11,580 nt of DNA from Mariprofundaceae bacterium (GTDB lineage Bacteria > Pseudomonadota > Zetaproteobacteria > Mariprofundales > Mariprofundaceae), in NCBI GenBank assembly GCA_015488125.1, contig WFOJ01000213.1:1-11580 (forward strand), in the 5' to 3' direction. Each line of letters begins with the position of its first letter. Within the stretch, counting starts at the first letter, position 1. A program made the translations under genes and the position numbers. The notes under the pieces are model-generated. The model saw nothing but the letters and a program-made list of their open reading frames with translations, had not been told where the DNA came from and searched no databases. Positions 5,962 to 11,580 of the stretch are shown in pieces.

Positions 5962-7674
5962 TTACGATCTTCGCCGGCGTTTTTTGGCTGCATAGCCACC
6001 ACCTTCGAACTTGCTGATCAGCAGAGGGTGGCCGGCAACACGAGCATTCTTTAGCGCATGAAAGACATGGGGCGGCATGCCTTCAGGCAAATCAACCGTC
6101 GAGAACTCTTCACGAATATCAATGCGGCCAATGTGACTGCCGCTGATTTTAGCCTTTTTGGCAATAATGCCGACAACCTGTTCCGGGCGCAGTCCGTGCT
6201 TGCGGCCAACAGCCAAGCGGTAGCGATCCATGCCTGATTCAACAGGCAATTTTCCCTGGTTACGTCCTCCCTGCCTGCGTTGCCGTTTACTGTCATCATC
6301 CTTGCTAAAGGAACGCGACGGATCAGGCGCGGATTCATCCAGCAACAAGGGTTCATCACCTTGCAGCAAAATAGCCAGTGCGGCGGCGATTTCGATGGGC
6401 GCGGCGCCGCTTTGTTGATGAAATTCTTCCAATAACCGGGAGAAAAAAGGTATGTCCTTATGCTCCAGTGTGCTTTCCAACCTGGCCTTGAAGCGTTCAA
6501 CACGCTTGTTGTTCACCTGGGCAGTGCTTGCCAGTTGGAGTACTTCCAATTTTTGCCGCGTCGCCCGTTCAATAGCATTGAGCATGCGTCGTTCACGTGG
6601 CGTCAGCAACAGGATAGCATCTCCCTTGCGGCCAGCACGACCAGTGCGACCAATGCGATGCACATATGATTCTGTGTCATGGGGAACATCATAATTGATG
6701 ACATGGCTAATCCGTTCGACATCCAGCCCTCGGGCAGCAACATCAGTCGCAACCACAACATCCAGTTTGCCTTTCTTGAGTTGTTCTACCACCTGCTCGC
6801 GTTGTGCCTGGGCCATTTCACCGTTAAGCGCAGCACAGGCATAGCCACGAGCATCCAGTTTTTCCACAAGATCACTACAGGCATTACGGGTACGCACGAA
6901 CACAATTGTGGCATCCACATCATCTTCAGCTTCCAGAATGCGCGTTAATACATCCAGCTTGCGGCTGCCGTGACCGACCCAATAGCGCTGACGAATGGTT
7001 TCTGCCGTGGTCGTGCGAACCTGGATACATACTTCGTCGGGATTCTTCAGGTGCCGTTGGGCAATGCGACGGATATCCTTTGGCATGGTGGCGGAGAACA
7101 ACGCAACCTGACGATCTTCCGGCGTTTGCTCCAGCACCCATTCCACATCATCAACAAAACCCATGCGCAACATTTCATCAGCTTCATCAAGCACCAGCAT
7201 GCGCAAGGCATCCAGTTTTAGTGTGCCGCGTTTGATATGGTCAATCACACGCCCTGGTGTGCCAACGACAACATGTACACCACGCTTCAGCGGACGAAGC
7301 TGGGCCGTATAGCTCTGGCCGCCATAAATGGGTAACACCTGAAAGCCAGGCATGCTGGCAGCATAGGAGTGGATGGCTTCCGCTACCTGAATGGCCAGCT
7401 CGCGCGTAGGGGCCAGAACCAGTGCCTGCACAGCCTTGTTGCTCAGATCAATATTTGACAGCATGGGCAGTGAAAACGCTGCTGTTTTCCCCGTGCCTGT
7501 CTGTGCCTGCCCGAGAACATCCCGGCCAGCCAGCACAGAGGGTATGATCCGTTGCTGAATGGGTGTAGGTTGCTCATAACCCAGTGTATGCAAGGCCTGC
7601 AACACAGCGGGAGCCAGCCCCAGCGAGGAGAAATCTGTCTCGTTTTGATCACGAGAATCGTCAATTGAATTCAT
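5962..7674 (-). CDS. deaD: DEAD-box ATP-dependent RNA helicase, DeaD/CsdA type
   Basis: Cold-shock type RNA helicase acting in ribosome assembly and mRNA turnover. All core motifs are present: Q-motif region FSSLGL...PTPIQ (15-40), AQTGTGKT (57-64), APTRELA (88-94), GTPGR (138-142), DEAD (163-166), SAT (194-196), ATDVAARGLD (309-318) and YVHRIGRTGRAGR (337-349). After a charged linker (about 455-478, Arg/Lys/Asp/Gln-rich) comes a DbpA-type RNA-binding domain (about 484-553, from YRLAVGRKHGL to GHPLLI) and a basic tail KKRRRRS. This architecture fits DeaD/CsdA (E. coli 629 aa; here 570) rather than RhlE or SrmB. ATG 7674 (MNSIDD) is chosen over the in-frame GTG at 7704 because AGG lies 7 nt ahead and DEAD-box homology begins soon after. 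The leader upstream can fold into two hairpins. Confidence 0.94.
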   Translation of the reverse strand: MNSIDDSRDQNETDFSSLGLAPAVLQALHTLGYEQPTPIQQRIIPSVLAGRDVLGQAQTGTGKTAAFSLPMLSNIDLSNKAVQALVLAPTRELAIQVAEAIHSYAASMPGFQVLPIYGGQSYTAQLRPLKRGVHVVVGTPGRVIDHIKRGTLKLDALRMLVLDEADEMLRMGFVDDVEWVLEQTPEDRQVALFSATMPKDIRRIAQRHLKNPDEVCIQVRTTTAETIRQRYWVGHGSRKLDVLTRILEAEDDVDATIVFVRTRNACSDLVEKLDARGYACAALNGEMAQAQREQVVEQLKKGKLDVVVATDVAARGLDVERISHVINYDVPHDTESYVHRIGRTGRAGRKGDAILLLTPRERRMLNAIERATRQKLEVLQLASTAQVNNKRVERFKARLESTLEHKDIPFFSRLLEEFHQQSGAAPIEIAAALAILLQGDEPLLLDESAPDPSRSFSKDDDSKRQRRQGGRNQGKLPVESGMDRYRLAVGRKHGLRPEQVVGIIAKKAKISGSHIGRIDIREEFSTVDLPEGMPPHVFHALKNARVAGHPLLISKFEGGGYAAKKRRRRS

Positions 7675-7688
7675 GAATATGCCTATGG

Positions 7689-7706
7689 TCGTGGCCAACA
7701 CCACGA
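7689..7706 (-). promoter_or_regulatory. Hairpin just upstream of the deaD start codon
   Basis: TCGTGG (7689-7694) and CCACGA (7701-7706) form a 6-bp stem with a 6-nt loop, ending 14 nt before the deaD ATG. In the transcript it would abut the ribosome binding site region, so it could modulate initiation. The role is inferred from position only. Confidence 0.35.
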
Positions 7707-7715
7707 AGTTAAGAT

Positions 7716-7753
7716 GGAGAGCTGGTCACCATCAAGGTGGTGCCGATCTCTCC
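7716..7753 (-). promoter_or_regulatory. Second hairpin in the deaD leader
   Basis: GGAGAG (7716-7721) pairs with CTCTCC (7748-7753), and inside it CACC (7727-7730) pairs with GGTG (7736-7739) around the loop ATCAA, with extra G-T pairing possible. It lies 41-79 nt upstream of deaD, between the start codon and repeat copy 2. Without a T run on the minus strand it is not a standard terminator; a structured 5' UTR of a helicase gene is the more likely reading. Confidence 0.4.
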
Positions 7754-7762
7754 TGTGATCTC

Positions 7763-7894
7763 GGAGTCTGTCAGACTTTGATCAATCTACTACGAAACAT
7801 CGGGTATTGGCCAAATCTTCGTTTCGTCGTTGTCGCGTCGCTATTTGCCGCCAACAGGTCGCATATTTGGCGCAATTCCGCTATTTCCTGTAAC
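7763..7894. repeat. Dispersed hairpin repeat, copy 2
   Basis: Second copy of the element at 3035-3171, same orientation, about 132 bp. The opening 31 bases differ at one position. The small palindrome here is perfect, AGTCTG-T-CAGACT (7765-7777), where copy 1 has G at one position, giving a G-U pair instead of A-U. ATTGGCCAAAT (7806-7816) and ATTTGGCGCAAT (7864-7875) form the imperfect outer inverted repeat. The centre, including the AATAGC/GCTATT stem of copy 1, is not conserved and is 2 nt shorter or more. It ends 7 nt beyond the lpxC stop codon, in the gap upstream of deaD. Confidence 0.85.
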
Positions 7895-7901
7895 ACAGCG
7901 A

Positions 7902-8813
7902 TTACACCAGTTGCCCGACTGATTGGGGAGCATTCGTTGTTTCCGCCTGCCCCTTGGCAGGCGTAACGGCATCCTCGATCACCCAGGCAGATTCATCAGC
8001 AAGCAATGCGCTGACCAGTTGATGATTGCTGTAATGCCCTGTTCGTTCGCCTTCAAAGGCGCCGATAATCGGTAGTCCCGCCAGTGAAAGATCACCTAAT
8101 GTATCGAGAATTTTATGGCGCACGCATTCGTCTTCATAACGCAGACCACCCTCGTTCACGACGCGATACTTATCAAGAACAATGGCATTATCCAGTGAAC
8201 CACCCAACGCCAGTCCGGCCTTCTGCAATTGTTCAATTTCATGCAAAAAGCCAAAAGTGCGGGCACGACTGACCTCCCGGGTGTACGCCTGCCGTGAAAA
8301 ATCAATACTGACATAACGCCGACGGAGCAACGGATGATCATAATCCAGCAAATAGGAAACCCGAAACCCGGAAGAGGGATACAGGGCACAACGTTTATCG
8401 CCATCGTTGATTTCCACACGCTTGAGAATACGCAGCATTTTTTTGGGCTGATCCTGCGTGCGGATACCCGCGCACTGGATCAAAAAAACAAAAGGGGCCG
8501 CCGAACCATCCATCACCGGGACTTCCGGGCCATCGACTTCAATATCCGCGTTGTCAATACCAAGCCCGGCCAGCGCTGAAAGCAAATGCTCGACCGTGGA
8601 AATACTCGCCCCATCCTTGCCGATCGTCGTACATAAGCGGGTGTCACACACATTGGCAGCGCGTGCTGGAATTCGCACACCAAGATCGGAACGAATAAAG
8701 GTAATGCCGCTGTTGCTGTCAGCCGGGTGCAGATGCAGTTGAATTTTTTTGCCGGAATGCAGGCCAATGCCACTGCATTTAATGGAATGCTCCAGGGTTC
8801 TTTGCGGTATCAT
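7902..8813 (-). CDS. lpxC: UDP-3-O-acyl-N-acetylglucosamine deacetylase
   Basis: Zinc-dependent deacetylase that performs the committed step of lipid A synthesis in the cytoplasm; its presence shows a Gram-negative outer membrane. ATG 8813 (MIPQRTLEHSIKCSGIGLHSG) is chosen because GGAG lies 5 nt upstream and the N-terminus matches the family; it gives 303 aa against 305 in E. coli. The open frame extends to 8894 but the added residues are not LpxC-like. Catalytic and metal residues are visible: Glu75/His76 in STVEHLLSAL, His233 and Asp237 in RHKILDTLGDLSLAG, and His260 in GHYSNHQL. EVPVMDGSAAPF (97-108) is also typical. The gene stands alone rather than behind ftsZ as in E. coli. A hairpin repeat follows 7 nt after its stop. 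Confidence 0.97.
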   Translation of the reverse strand: MIPQRTLEHSIKCSGIGLHSGKKIQLHLHPADSNSGITFIRSDLGVRIPARAANVCDTRLCTTIGKDGASISTVEHLLSALAGLGIDNADIEVDGPEVPVMDGSAAPFVFLIQCAGIRTQDQPKKMLRILKRVEINDGDKRCALYPSSGFRVSYLLDYDHPLLRRRYVSIDFSRQAYTREVSRARTFGFLHEIEQLQKAGLALGGSLDNAIVLDKYRVVNEGGLRYEDECVRHKILDTLGDLSLAGLPIIGAFEGERTGHYSNHQLVSALLADESAWVIEDAVTPAKGQAETTNAPQSVGQLV

Positions 8814-8929
8814 GCTCACTCCAAAACCATCGTCGCTGCGCAAGGCGCCAAACATTGCGGGCAATGTCGCTACCTGCTCACATCCGGCAGTCAACGTAAA
8901 ATTACGAACAGCTTACACCCCATCGCCTG

Positions 8930-8957
8930 ACTGTACCAGGGAGGCGCGGGCGGTAAA
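8930..8957 (-). promoter_or_regulatory. Candidate lpxC promoter
   Basis: On the minus strand, TTTACC (8957-8952) and TACAGT (8935-8930) are separated by 16 nt, each matching the sigma-70 consensus at 4 of 6 positions. It would give a leader of about 110 nt. The match is modest and a TTGACT nearer the gene has no matching -10. Confidence 0.3.
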
Positions 8958-9046
8958 GCTTGCAGACCCCCTCCGCCTGCACGCTCGCTGCGGCCAAGAC
9001 TAGCAGCTTGATGGCGACCAGGCAAAATATCCTTTTCCCGTCTGTG

Positions 9047-9074
9047 TTGACATCCGTCGTTCGCGCCATAAGAT
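9047..9074 (+). promoter_or_regulatory. Probable sigma-70 promoter of rplM-rpsI
   Basis: A perfect -35 TTGACA (9047-9052) is followed after 16 nt by TAAGAT (9069-9074), 4 of 6 to the -10 consensus. Transcription would start near 9081 and give a leader of about 190 nt ahead of rplM, long enough for the autogenous control known for this operon in E. coli. Confidence 0.55.
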
Positions 9075-9184
9075 GCGTCGCCCCTGAATGGTGGCGGGCA
9101 GGCATTTTGCTGTTGAAGTCACCGTGCTGTATCTGGTTAACGCGCAATATCCGTCCACCTGGTCGTTGATACCCCTTGTTGCGC

Positions 9185-9222
9185 GTCAGGAACTGACAAG
9201 ATATGGATGTATCTCGCCATAT
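9185..9222 (+). promoter_or_regulatory. Two consecutive hairpins in the rplM leader
   Basis: GTCAG (9185-9189) and CTGAC (9193-9197) flank the 3-nt loop GAA. ATATGG (9201-9206) and CCATAT (9217-9222) flank a 10-nt loop. They end about 40 nt before the rplM ribosome binding site. They are candidate recognition structures for feedback by ribosomal protein L13, but I cannot match them to the known E. coli structure. Confidence 0.35.
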
Positions 9223-9273
9223 TCTTACACTGTTTAATGTGTGCGGCAGCAACCGCAAAGTGGAGCTTGGAGA

Positions 9274-9705
9274 ATGAAAACCTGGACTGTTCGCCCCGGC
9301 GATATTGATCGGAAGTGGTATATCGTGGATGCCAAAGACCTGGTACTTGGTCGCATGGCGACAGAAGTTGCCCGCATCCTGCGCGGCAAACATCGCCCTG
9401 AGTATAGTCCGCATGCTGACTGTGGCGATCACGTCATCGTTATCAATGCGGATAAAGTCGCAGTCACCGGCAGCAAGGAAACTGCGAAGACCTATTACCA
9501 CCACACGGGGTTTCCCGGTGGTTTGAAGAGCATTACGCTGGAGAAACAGCGCGCAGAACATCCTGAACGCGTTATTGAAAGCGCTGTCAAAGGCATGATG
9601 CCAAAAGGCCCGTTGGGTCGCAAAATGCTTAAAAAACTCAAGGTTTATGCTGGCGAGGATCATCCACACACAGCGCAAAAACCACAGCAACTCACCCTGG
9701 CATAA
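9274..9705 (+). CDS. rplM: 50S ribosomal protein L13
   Basis: Early-assembly protein of the large ribosomal subunit. ATG 9274 (MKTWTVRPGDIDRKWY) gives 143 aa against 142 in E. coli; the open frame extends back to GTG 9241 but those 11 residues are not part of the family. Two purine-rich stretches precede the start: GGAG at 9262-9265 with 8-nt spacing is the functional one, and GGAGA directly abuts the ATG. Signatures include VDAKDLVLGRMATEVA, LRGKHRPEYSPHADCGDHVIVINA, YYHHTGFPGG and VKGMMPKGPLGRKMLKKL. It is cotranscribed with rpsI, 13 nt downstream, the standard bacterial pair. A promoter and leader hairpins lie upstream. Confidence 0.98.
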   Translation: MKTWTVRPGDIDRKWYIVDAKDLVLGRMATEVARILRGKHRPEYSPHADCGDHVIVINADKVAVTGSKETAKTYYHHTGFPGGLKSITLEKQRAEHPERVIESAVKGMMPKGPLGRKMLKKLKVYAGEDHPHTAQKPQQLTLA

Positions 9706-9718
9706 GGAACCGTAAATC

Positions 9719-10111
9719 ATGGCAGAAGAATTTTATCGCGGCACCGGACGCCGCAAACGCAGCATAGCCCGTGTGATGATCAAGCCTGGAGACGGCAAGA
9801 TCGAAGTCAATGGTCGCAGTATTGAGGATTATTTCCCGATCGAGATTATTCGCCAGCAGGCCTTGTTGCCACTCTCCACTGTTGGTCTTGATGGTCGCGT
9901 GGATGTTCGCGTGAATGTTCACGGCGGTGGCGTTTCCGGTCAGGCTGGCGCGCTTCGTCATGGTCTTGCTCGGGCCTTGCTTGCTTATGACGAAGCATTC
10001 CGCGCACAATTGAAGCCTGCTGGATTTTTGACGCGTGATGCCCGTAAGGTCGAGCGCAAGAAGGCAGGCCTGAAGAAAGCCCGCCGCGCACCTCAGTTTT
10101 CCAAGCGCTGA
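9719..10111 (+). CDS. rpsI: 30S ribosomal protein S9
   Basis: Small-subunit protein whose basic C-terminal tail reaches the P-site tRNA. It is 130 aa, the same as E. coli. It begins EFYRGTGRRKRSIARV and ends with the invariant FSKR tail. AAGGAA overlaps the rplM stop codon, 9 nt before the ATG. GGGVSGQAGALRHGLARALL and the Lys/Arg-rich tail (from ARKVERKK) are diagnostic. It is the last gene of the rplM-rpsI operon, followed by a strong intrinsic terminator. Confidence 0.98.
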   Translation: MAEEFYRGTGRRKRSIARVMIKPGDGKIEVNGRSIEDYFPIEIIRQQALLPLSTVGLDGRVDVRVNVHGGGVSGQAGALRHGLARALLAYDEAFRAQLKPAGFLTRDARKVERKKAGLKKARRAPQFSKR

Positions 10112-10130
10112 ACCGCACACATAGCACAAG

Positions 10131-10158
10131 AAAGGAAGGCTTTACGCCTTCCTTTTTT
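10131..10158 (+). terminator. Intrinsic terminator of rplM-rpsI
   Basis: AAAGGAAGGC (10131-10140) and GCCTTCCTTT (10146-10155) form a 10-bp stem with the loop TTTAC, and the 3' arm runs into six T residues (10153-10158). It starts 19 nt after the rpsI stop. This is a classic Rho-independent terminator. Confidence 0.92.
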
Positions 10159-10206
10159 CGTTTTGAGTGTCGCTTGTTTTTGAGCCACGCTTGAGTTTTC
10201 AGCTTG

Positions 10207-10225
10207 CTGCGGCATCATACCGCAG
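10207..10225 (+). promoter_or_regulatory. Small hairpin upstream of the Pcm-like gene
   Basis: CTGCGG (10207-10212) and CCGCAG (10220-10225) flank the loop CATCATA. It ends 10 nt before the GGAGG ribosome binding site of the methyltransferase gene. The function is unknown; it may only insulate the binding site. Confidence 0.3.
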
Positions 10226-10251
10226 GAATTCATCCGGAGGGAGCGTCCACG

Positions 10252-10941
10252 ATGATCGAGAGCGACTACACCAGCGATTTTTCGGCCGCCAGAAAAAATA
10301 TGGTGGAGCATCAGATTCGTTGCTGCAAAATACTTGATGGCGAGCTTCTTGATATGCTGGAGCGCATGCCACGCGAAGCATTTTTGCCTGAAAACATGCG
10401 TATGATGGCCTTTATGGAAGGTCATGCGCCACTGGCCTGCGGTCAGGAAATGCTGACCCCGTTGCAGGAAGCCACTATTCTCCAGCAGCTACAGCTTCGT
10501 GGTGACGAGCGCGTACTGCTTGTCGGCGCCGGATCCGGCTTTCTGGCCATGTTGCTGGCCATGAAAGCAAAACATGTCACAGCCTGCGATATTCATGCAC
10601 AACTGGTAGAAATAGCGCGTAATAATCTGAGCGCTCAGGGTATTGGCAACGTCGATGTGATCCAGCTCAATGCCATGGACGCAGCAGCAGTAGAACAAAG
10701 CCTGGGAGATGGCACGTTTGATGTGCTTGTTGTCGCTGCGGCCATTGATGAGCTGCCACCACACCTGGCAAAGCGCGTTAGCACCAACGGTGGACAGTGC
10801 ATCACTTTTATCGGTCACAACCCGCTGGTTACCTTGCAACACGAGTTGTTGCAGGGCGAAGCATGCGTTCGCACACCCTTGATGGAAACTACCTTGTCCG
10901 ATATTGAAGGCTTGCCCCAAAAGCGCACCCTCGATTTCTGA
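10252..10941 (+). CDS. Protein-L-isoaspartate O-methyltransferase family protein with altered active site
   Basis: SAM-dependent methyltransferase of the Pcm family, 229 aa from ATG 10252 (MIESDY); GGAGGGAG at 10236-10243 precedes it, so the upstream start at 10204 is rejected. Family features are KNMVEHQIR (15-23), MPREAFLP (39-46), GQEMLTP (64-70) and the SAM-binding motif I VLLVGAGSGF (88-97) followed by ACDIHAQLVEIARNNL. True isoaspartate repair enzymes have GQTISQP or SAP with a catalytic Ser; here the Thr and Ser positions are Glu66 and Leu68. It most resembles the variant Pcm-like proteins often encoded beside tolC in Pseudomonadota, but tolC is not in this window. Its substrate is therefore unknown. 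It is separated from rpsI by a terminator and faces a phosphatase gene across a perfect hairpin. Confidence 0.85.
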   Translation: MIESDYTSDFSAARKNMVEHQIRCCKILDGELLDMLERMPREAFLPENMRMMAFMEGHAPLACGQEMLTPLQEATILQQLQLRGDERVLLVGAGSGFLAMLLAMKAKHVTACDIHAQLVEIARNNLSAQGIGNVDVIQLNAMDAAAVEQSLGDGTFDVLVVAAAIDELPPHLAKRVSTNGGQCITFIGHNPLVTLQHELLQGEACVRTPLMETTLSDIEGLPQKRTLDF

Positions 10942-10949
10942 TGCACCCC

Positions 10950-10983
10950 CCCCTCTCCGGTGCCTATCAATACCGGAGAGGGG
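10950..10983. terminator. Strong 12-bp hairpin between convergent genes
   Basis: CCCCTCTCCGGT (10950-10961) and ACCGGAGAGGGG (10972-10983) pair perfectly around a 10-nt loop. It lies 8 nt after the Pcm-like stop and 10 nt beyond the stop of the minus-strand phosphatase. Neither side has a T tract after the stem, so it resembles the hairpin at 5912-5936 and probably protects or ends both transcripts. Confidence 0.6.
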
Positions 10984-10993
10984 AATGGCCTGA

Positions 10994-11580
10994 TCAAAAA
11001 AGCCTCAGTAGATCAGTAAATACATGCAGACGAAGGACTTTCCCGGCAAGGCCCTCAGGCAAATCCTGATAACCATGCTCAGCGAAGGCCACACGACCAC
11101 ATCCGGCATTCAAGCCAGCTTCAAGATCAAAACGGGTATCACCGACCATGACGGTTTCAGCAGGATTGACGTTCATCGCCTTGCAGCATTGCCATAACAT
11201 ATCAGGCGCTGGTTTTTTCGGGTAGCCATCTTCTGGCGATAAGGCCAGCGTCAAATAAGGCGTGATTCCCATGGCATCCAATACCTTGACGCGGGCTGCT
11301 GCCGGTTTGGCCGTGACCACCGACATGGGAATGTTTCGCGCCTTCAAGGTGTCCAGCACCTCCATGACACCCGCGAAAGGGCGGCCAAAATCGGCTGGAT
11401 GCTCGGTATAATGCCGGGTAAAAGCATGATACATAGCCATCGTGGCCGGATCATCCATGGCTTTTCCCAGAACACTGGCAGCCAGTTTTTGCGCGCCGCC
11501 GCCGACATGAGGCCGGGTTTCTTCCAGCGTCATCTGAATATCATAGCCCAGTTCGGCCAGCGCCCGATTGGCATTGGCCC
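10994..11580 (-). CDS. gph: HAD-superfamily phosphatase, phosphoglycolate phosphatase-like, 5' end outside window
   Basis: Subfamily IA HAD hydrolase, most like Gph, which dephosphorylates 2-phosphoglycolate. The frame is open to the right edge, where it reads RALAELGYDIQ before MTLEETR, so the Met at 11533 is internal and motif I (DxDxT) lies beyond the window. Visible are the Gph-like GGGAQKLAASVLG, the GVMEVLDTLK cap-core junction, motif II VVTAKP (Thr codon near 11314-11312), the motif III Lys in YPKKPAPDML and motif IV GDTRFDLEAG (about 11143-11114). About 195 of an expected ~220-230 residues are present. It converges on the Pcm-like gene with a hairpin between them. The family is certain, the exact substrate less so: other HAD-IA phosphatases share these motifs. 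Confidence 0.82.
   Translation of the reverse strand, partial: ANANRALAELGYDIQMTLEETRPHVGGGAQKLAASVLGKAMDDPATMAMYHAFTRHYTEHPADFGRPFAGVMEVLDTLKARNIPMSVVTAKPAAARVKVLDAMGITPYLTLALSPEDGYPKKPAPDMLWQCCKAMNVNPAETVMVGDTRFDLEAGLNAGCGRVAFAEHGYQDLPEGLAGKVLRLHVFTDLLRLF

Larger units (their letters stand above)
8814..9273. other. 460-bp divergent regulatory region between lpxC and rplM
   Basis: No convincing gene is present. A long minus-strand frame across it continues through rplM in antisense and shows no recognisable protein features. The region holds a candidate lpxC promoter (8930-8957), a good rplM promoter (9047-9074) and two small hairpins in the rplM leader (9185-9197, 9201-9222). Confidence 0.6.

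Noticed and set aside
7675..7704. GTG start for deaD at 7704
   Set aside because: No ribosome binding site precedes it and the added residues fall in the hairpin at 7689-7706.
7673..7966. 97-codon plus-strand frame spanning repeat copy 2
   Set aside because: It runs antisense through the deaD leader and the lpxC end and crosses the repeat; copy 1 does not keep the same reading frame open, so the repeat is not coding.
8811..8894. Longer lpxC start at 8894
   Set aside because: The extra 27 residues do not look like LpxC, whereas ATG 8813 has a GGAG ribosome binding site and gives the standard length.
8902..9720. 272-codon open frame on the minus strand across the lpxC-rplM gap and all of rplM
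   Set aside because: More than half is antisense to rplM, there is no recognisable domain and no ribosome binding site, and its upstream part lies over the promoter region.
1..11580. CRISPR arrays, tRNA or rRNA genes, transposases, toxin-antitoxin or defence genes
   Set aside because: I looked for them on both strands and saw no repeat-spacer array, cloverleaf or recognisable mobile or defence protein.

Overview
This window is a compact stretch of a Gram-negative bacterial chromosome. lpxC (lipid A synthesis), ispG (MEP isoprenoid pathway), a DeaD/CsdA-type RNA helicase and L13/S9 pairing all point to Pseudomonadota with mid-range GC. The proteins look gammaproteobacterial or zetaproteobacterial. 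The histidyl-tRNA synthetase carries four Cys pairs in its insertion domain, which argues against a close enterobacterial relative. I cannot name a genus from sequence alone.

Layout. (1) Bases 1-3029, plus strand: the 3' part of ispG, then hisS (TTG start) and gpsA, with only 3 nt between genes, so almost certainly one operon. (2) 3030-3184: convergent gap to hemW that holds copy 1 of a ~135-bp hairpin repeat. (3) 3185-4402, minus: hemW, a heme chaperone of the radical-SAM family. (4) 4403-4548: divergent gap with a perfect 10-bp palindrome. (5) 4549-5894, plus: a globin-coupled diguanylate cyclase closely resembling E. coli DosC, with its heme residues intact but a frameshift just after GGEE(I). 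(6) 5962-7674, minus: deaD/csdA with a C-terminal DbpA-type RNA-binding domain and a structured leader. (7) 7763-7894: copy 2 of the repeat, sitting 7 nt behind the lpxC stop. (8) 7902-8813, minus: lpxC. (9) 8814-9273: a 460-bp divergent regulatory region. (10) 9274-10111, plus: rplM-rpsI with a textbook intrinsic terminator. (11) 10252-10941, plus: a Pcm-like methyltransferase that lacks the canonical active-site Ser. (12) 10994 to the right edge, minus: a HAD phosphatase resembling phosphoglycolate phosphatase, cut by the window end.

Most genes are housekeeping and there is no defence, phage, CRISPR or secretion system. The items worth a second look are the two related hairpin repeats, both placed directly behind minus-strand genes and one apparently serving as a terminator; the frameshifted oxygen-sensor diguanylate cyclase head-to-head with a heme-chaperone gene; the Cys-rich HisRS; the Pcm-like protein with altered active site; and the structured leaders of deaD and rplM.
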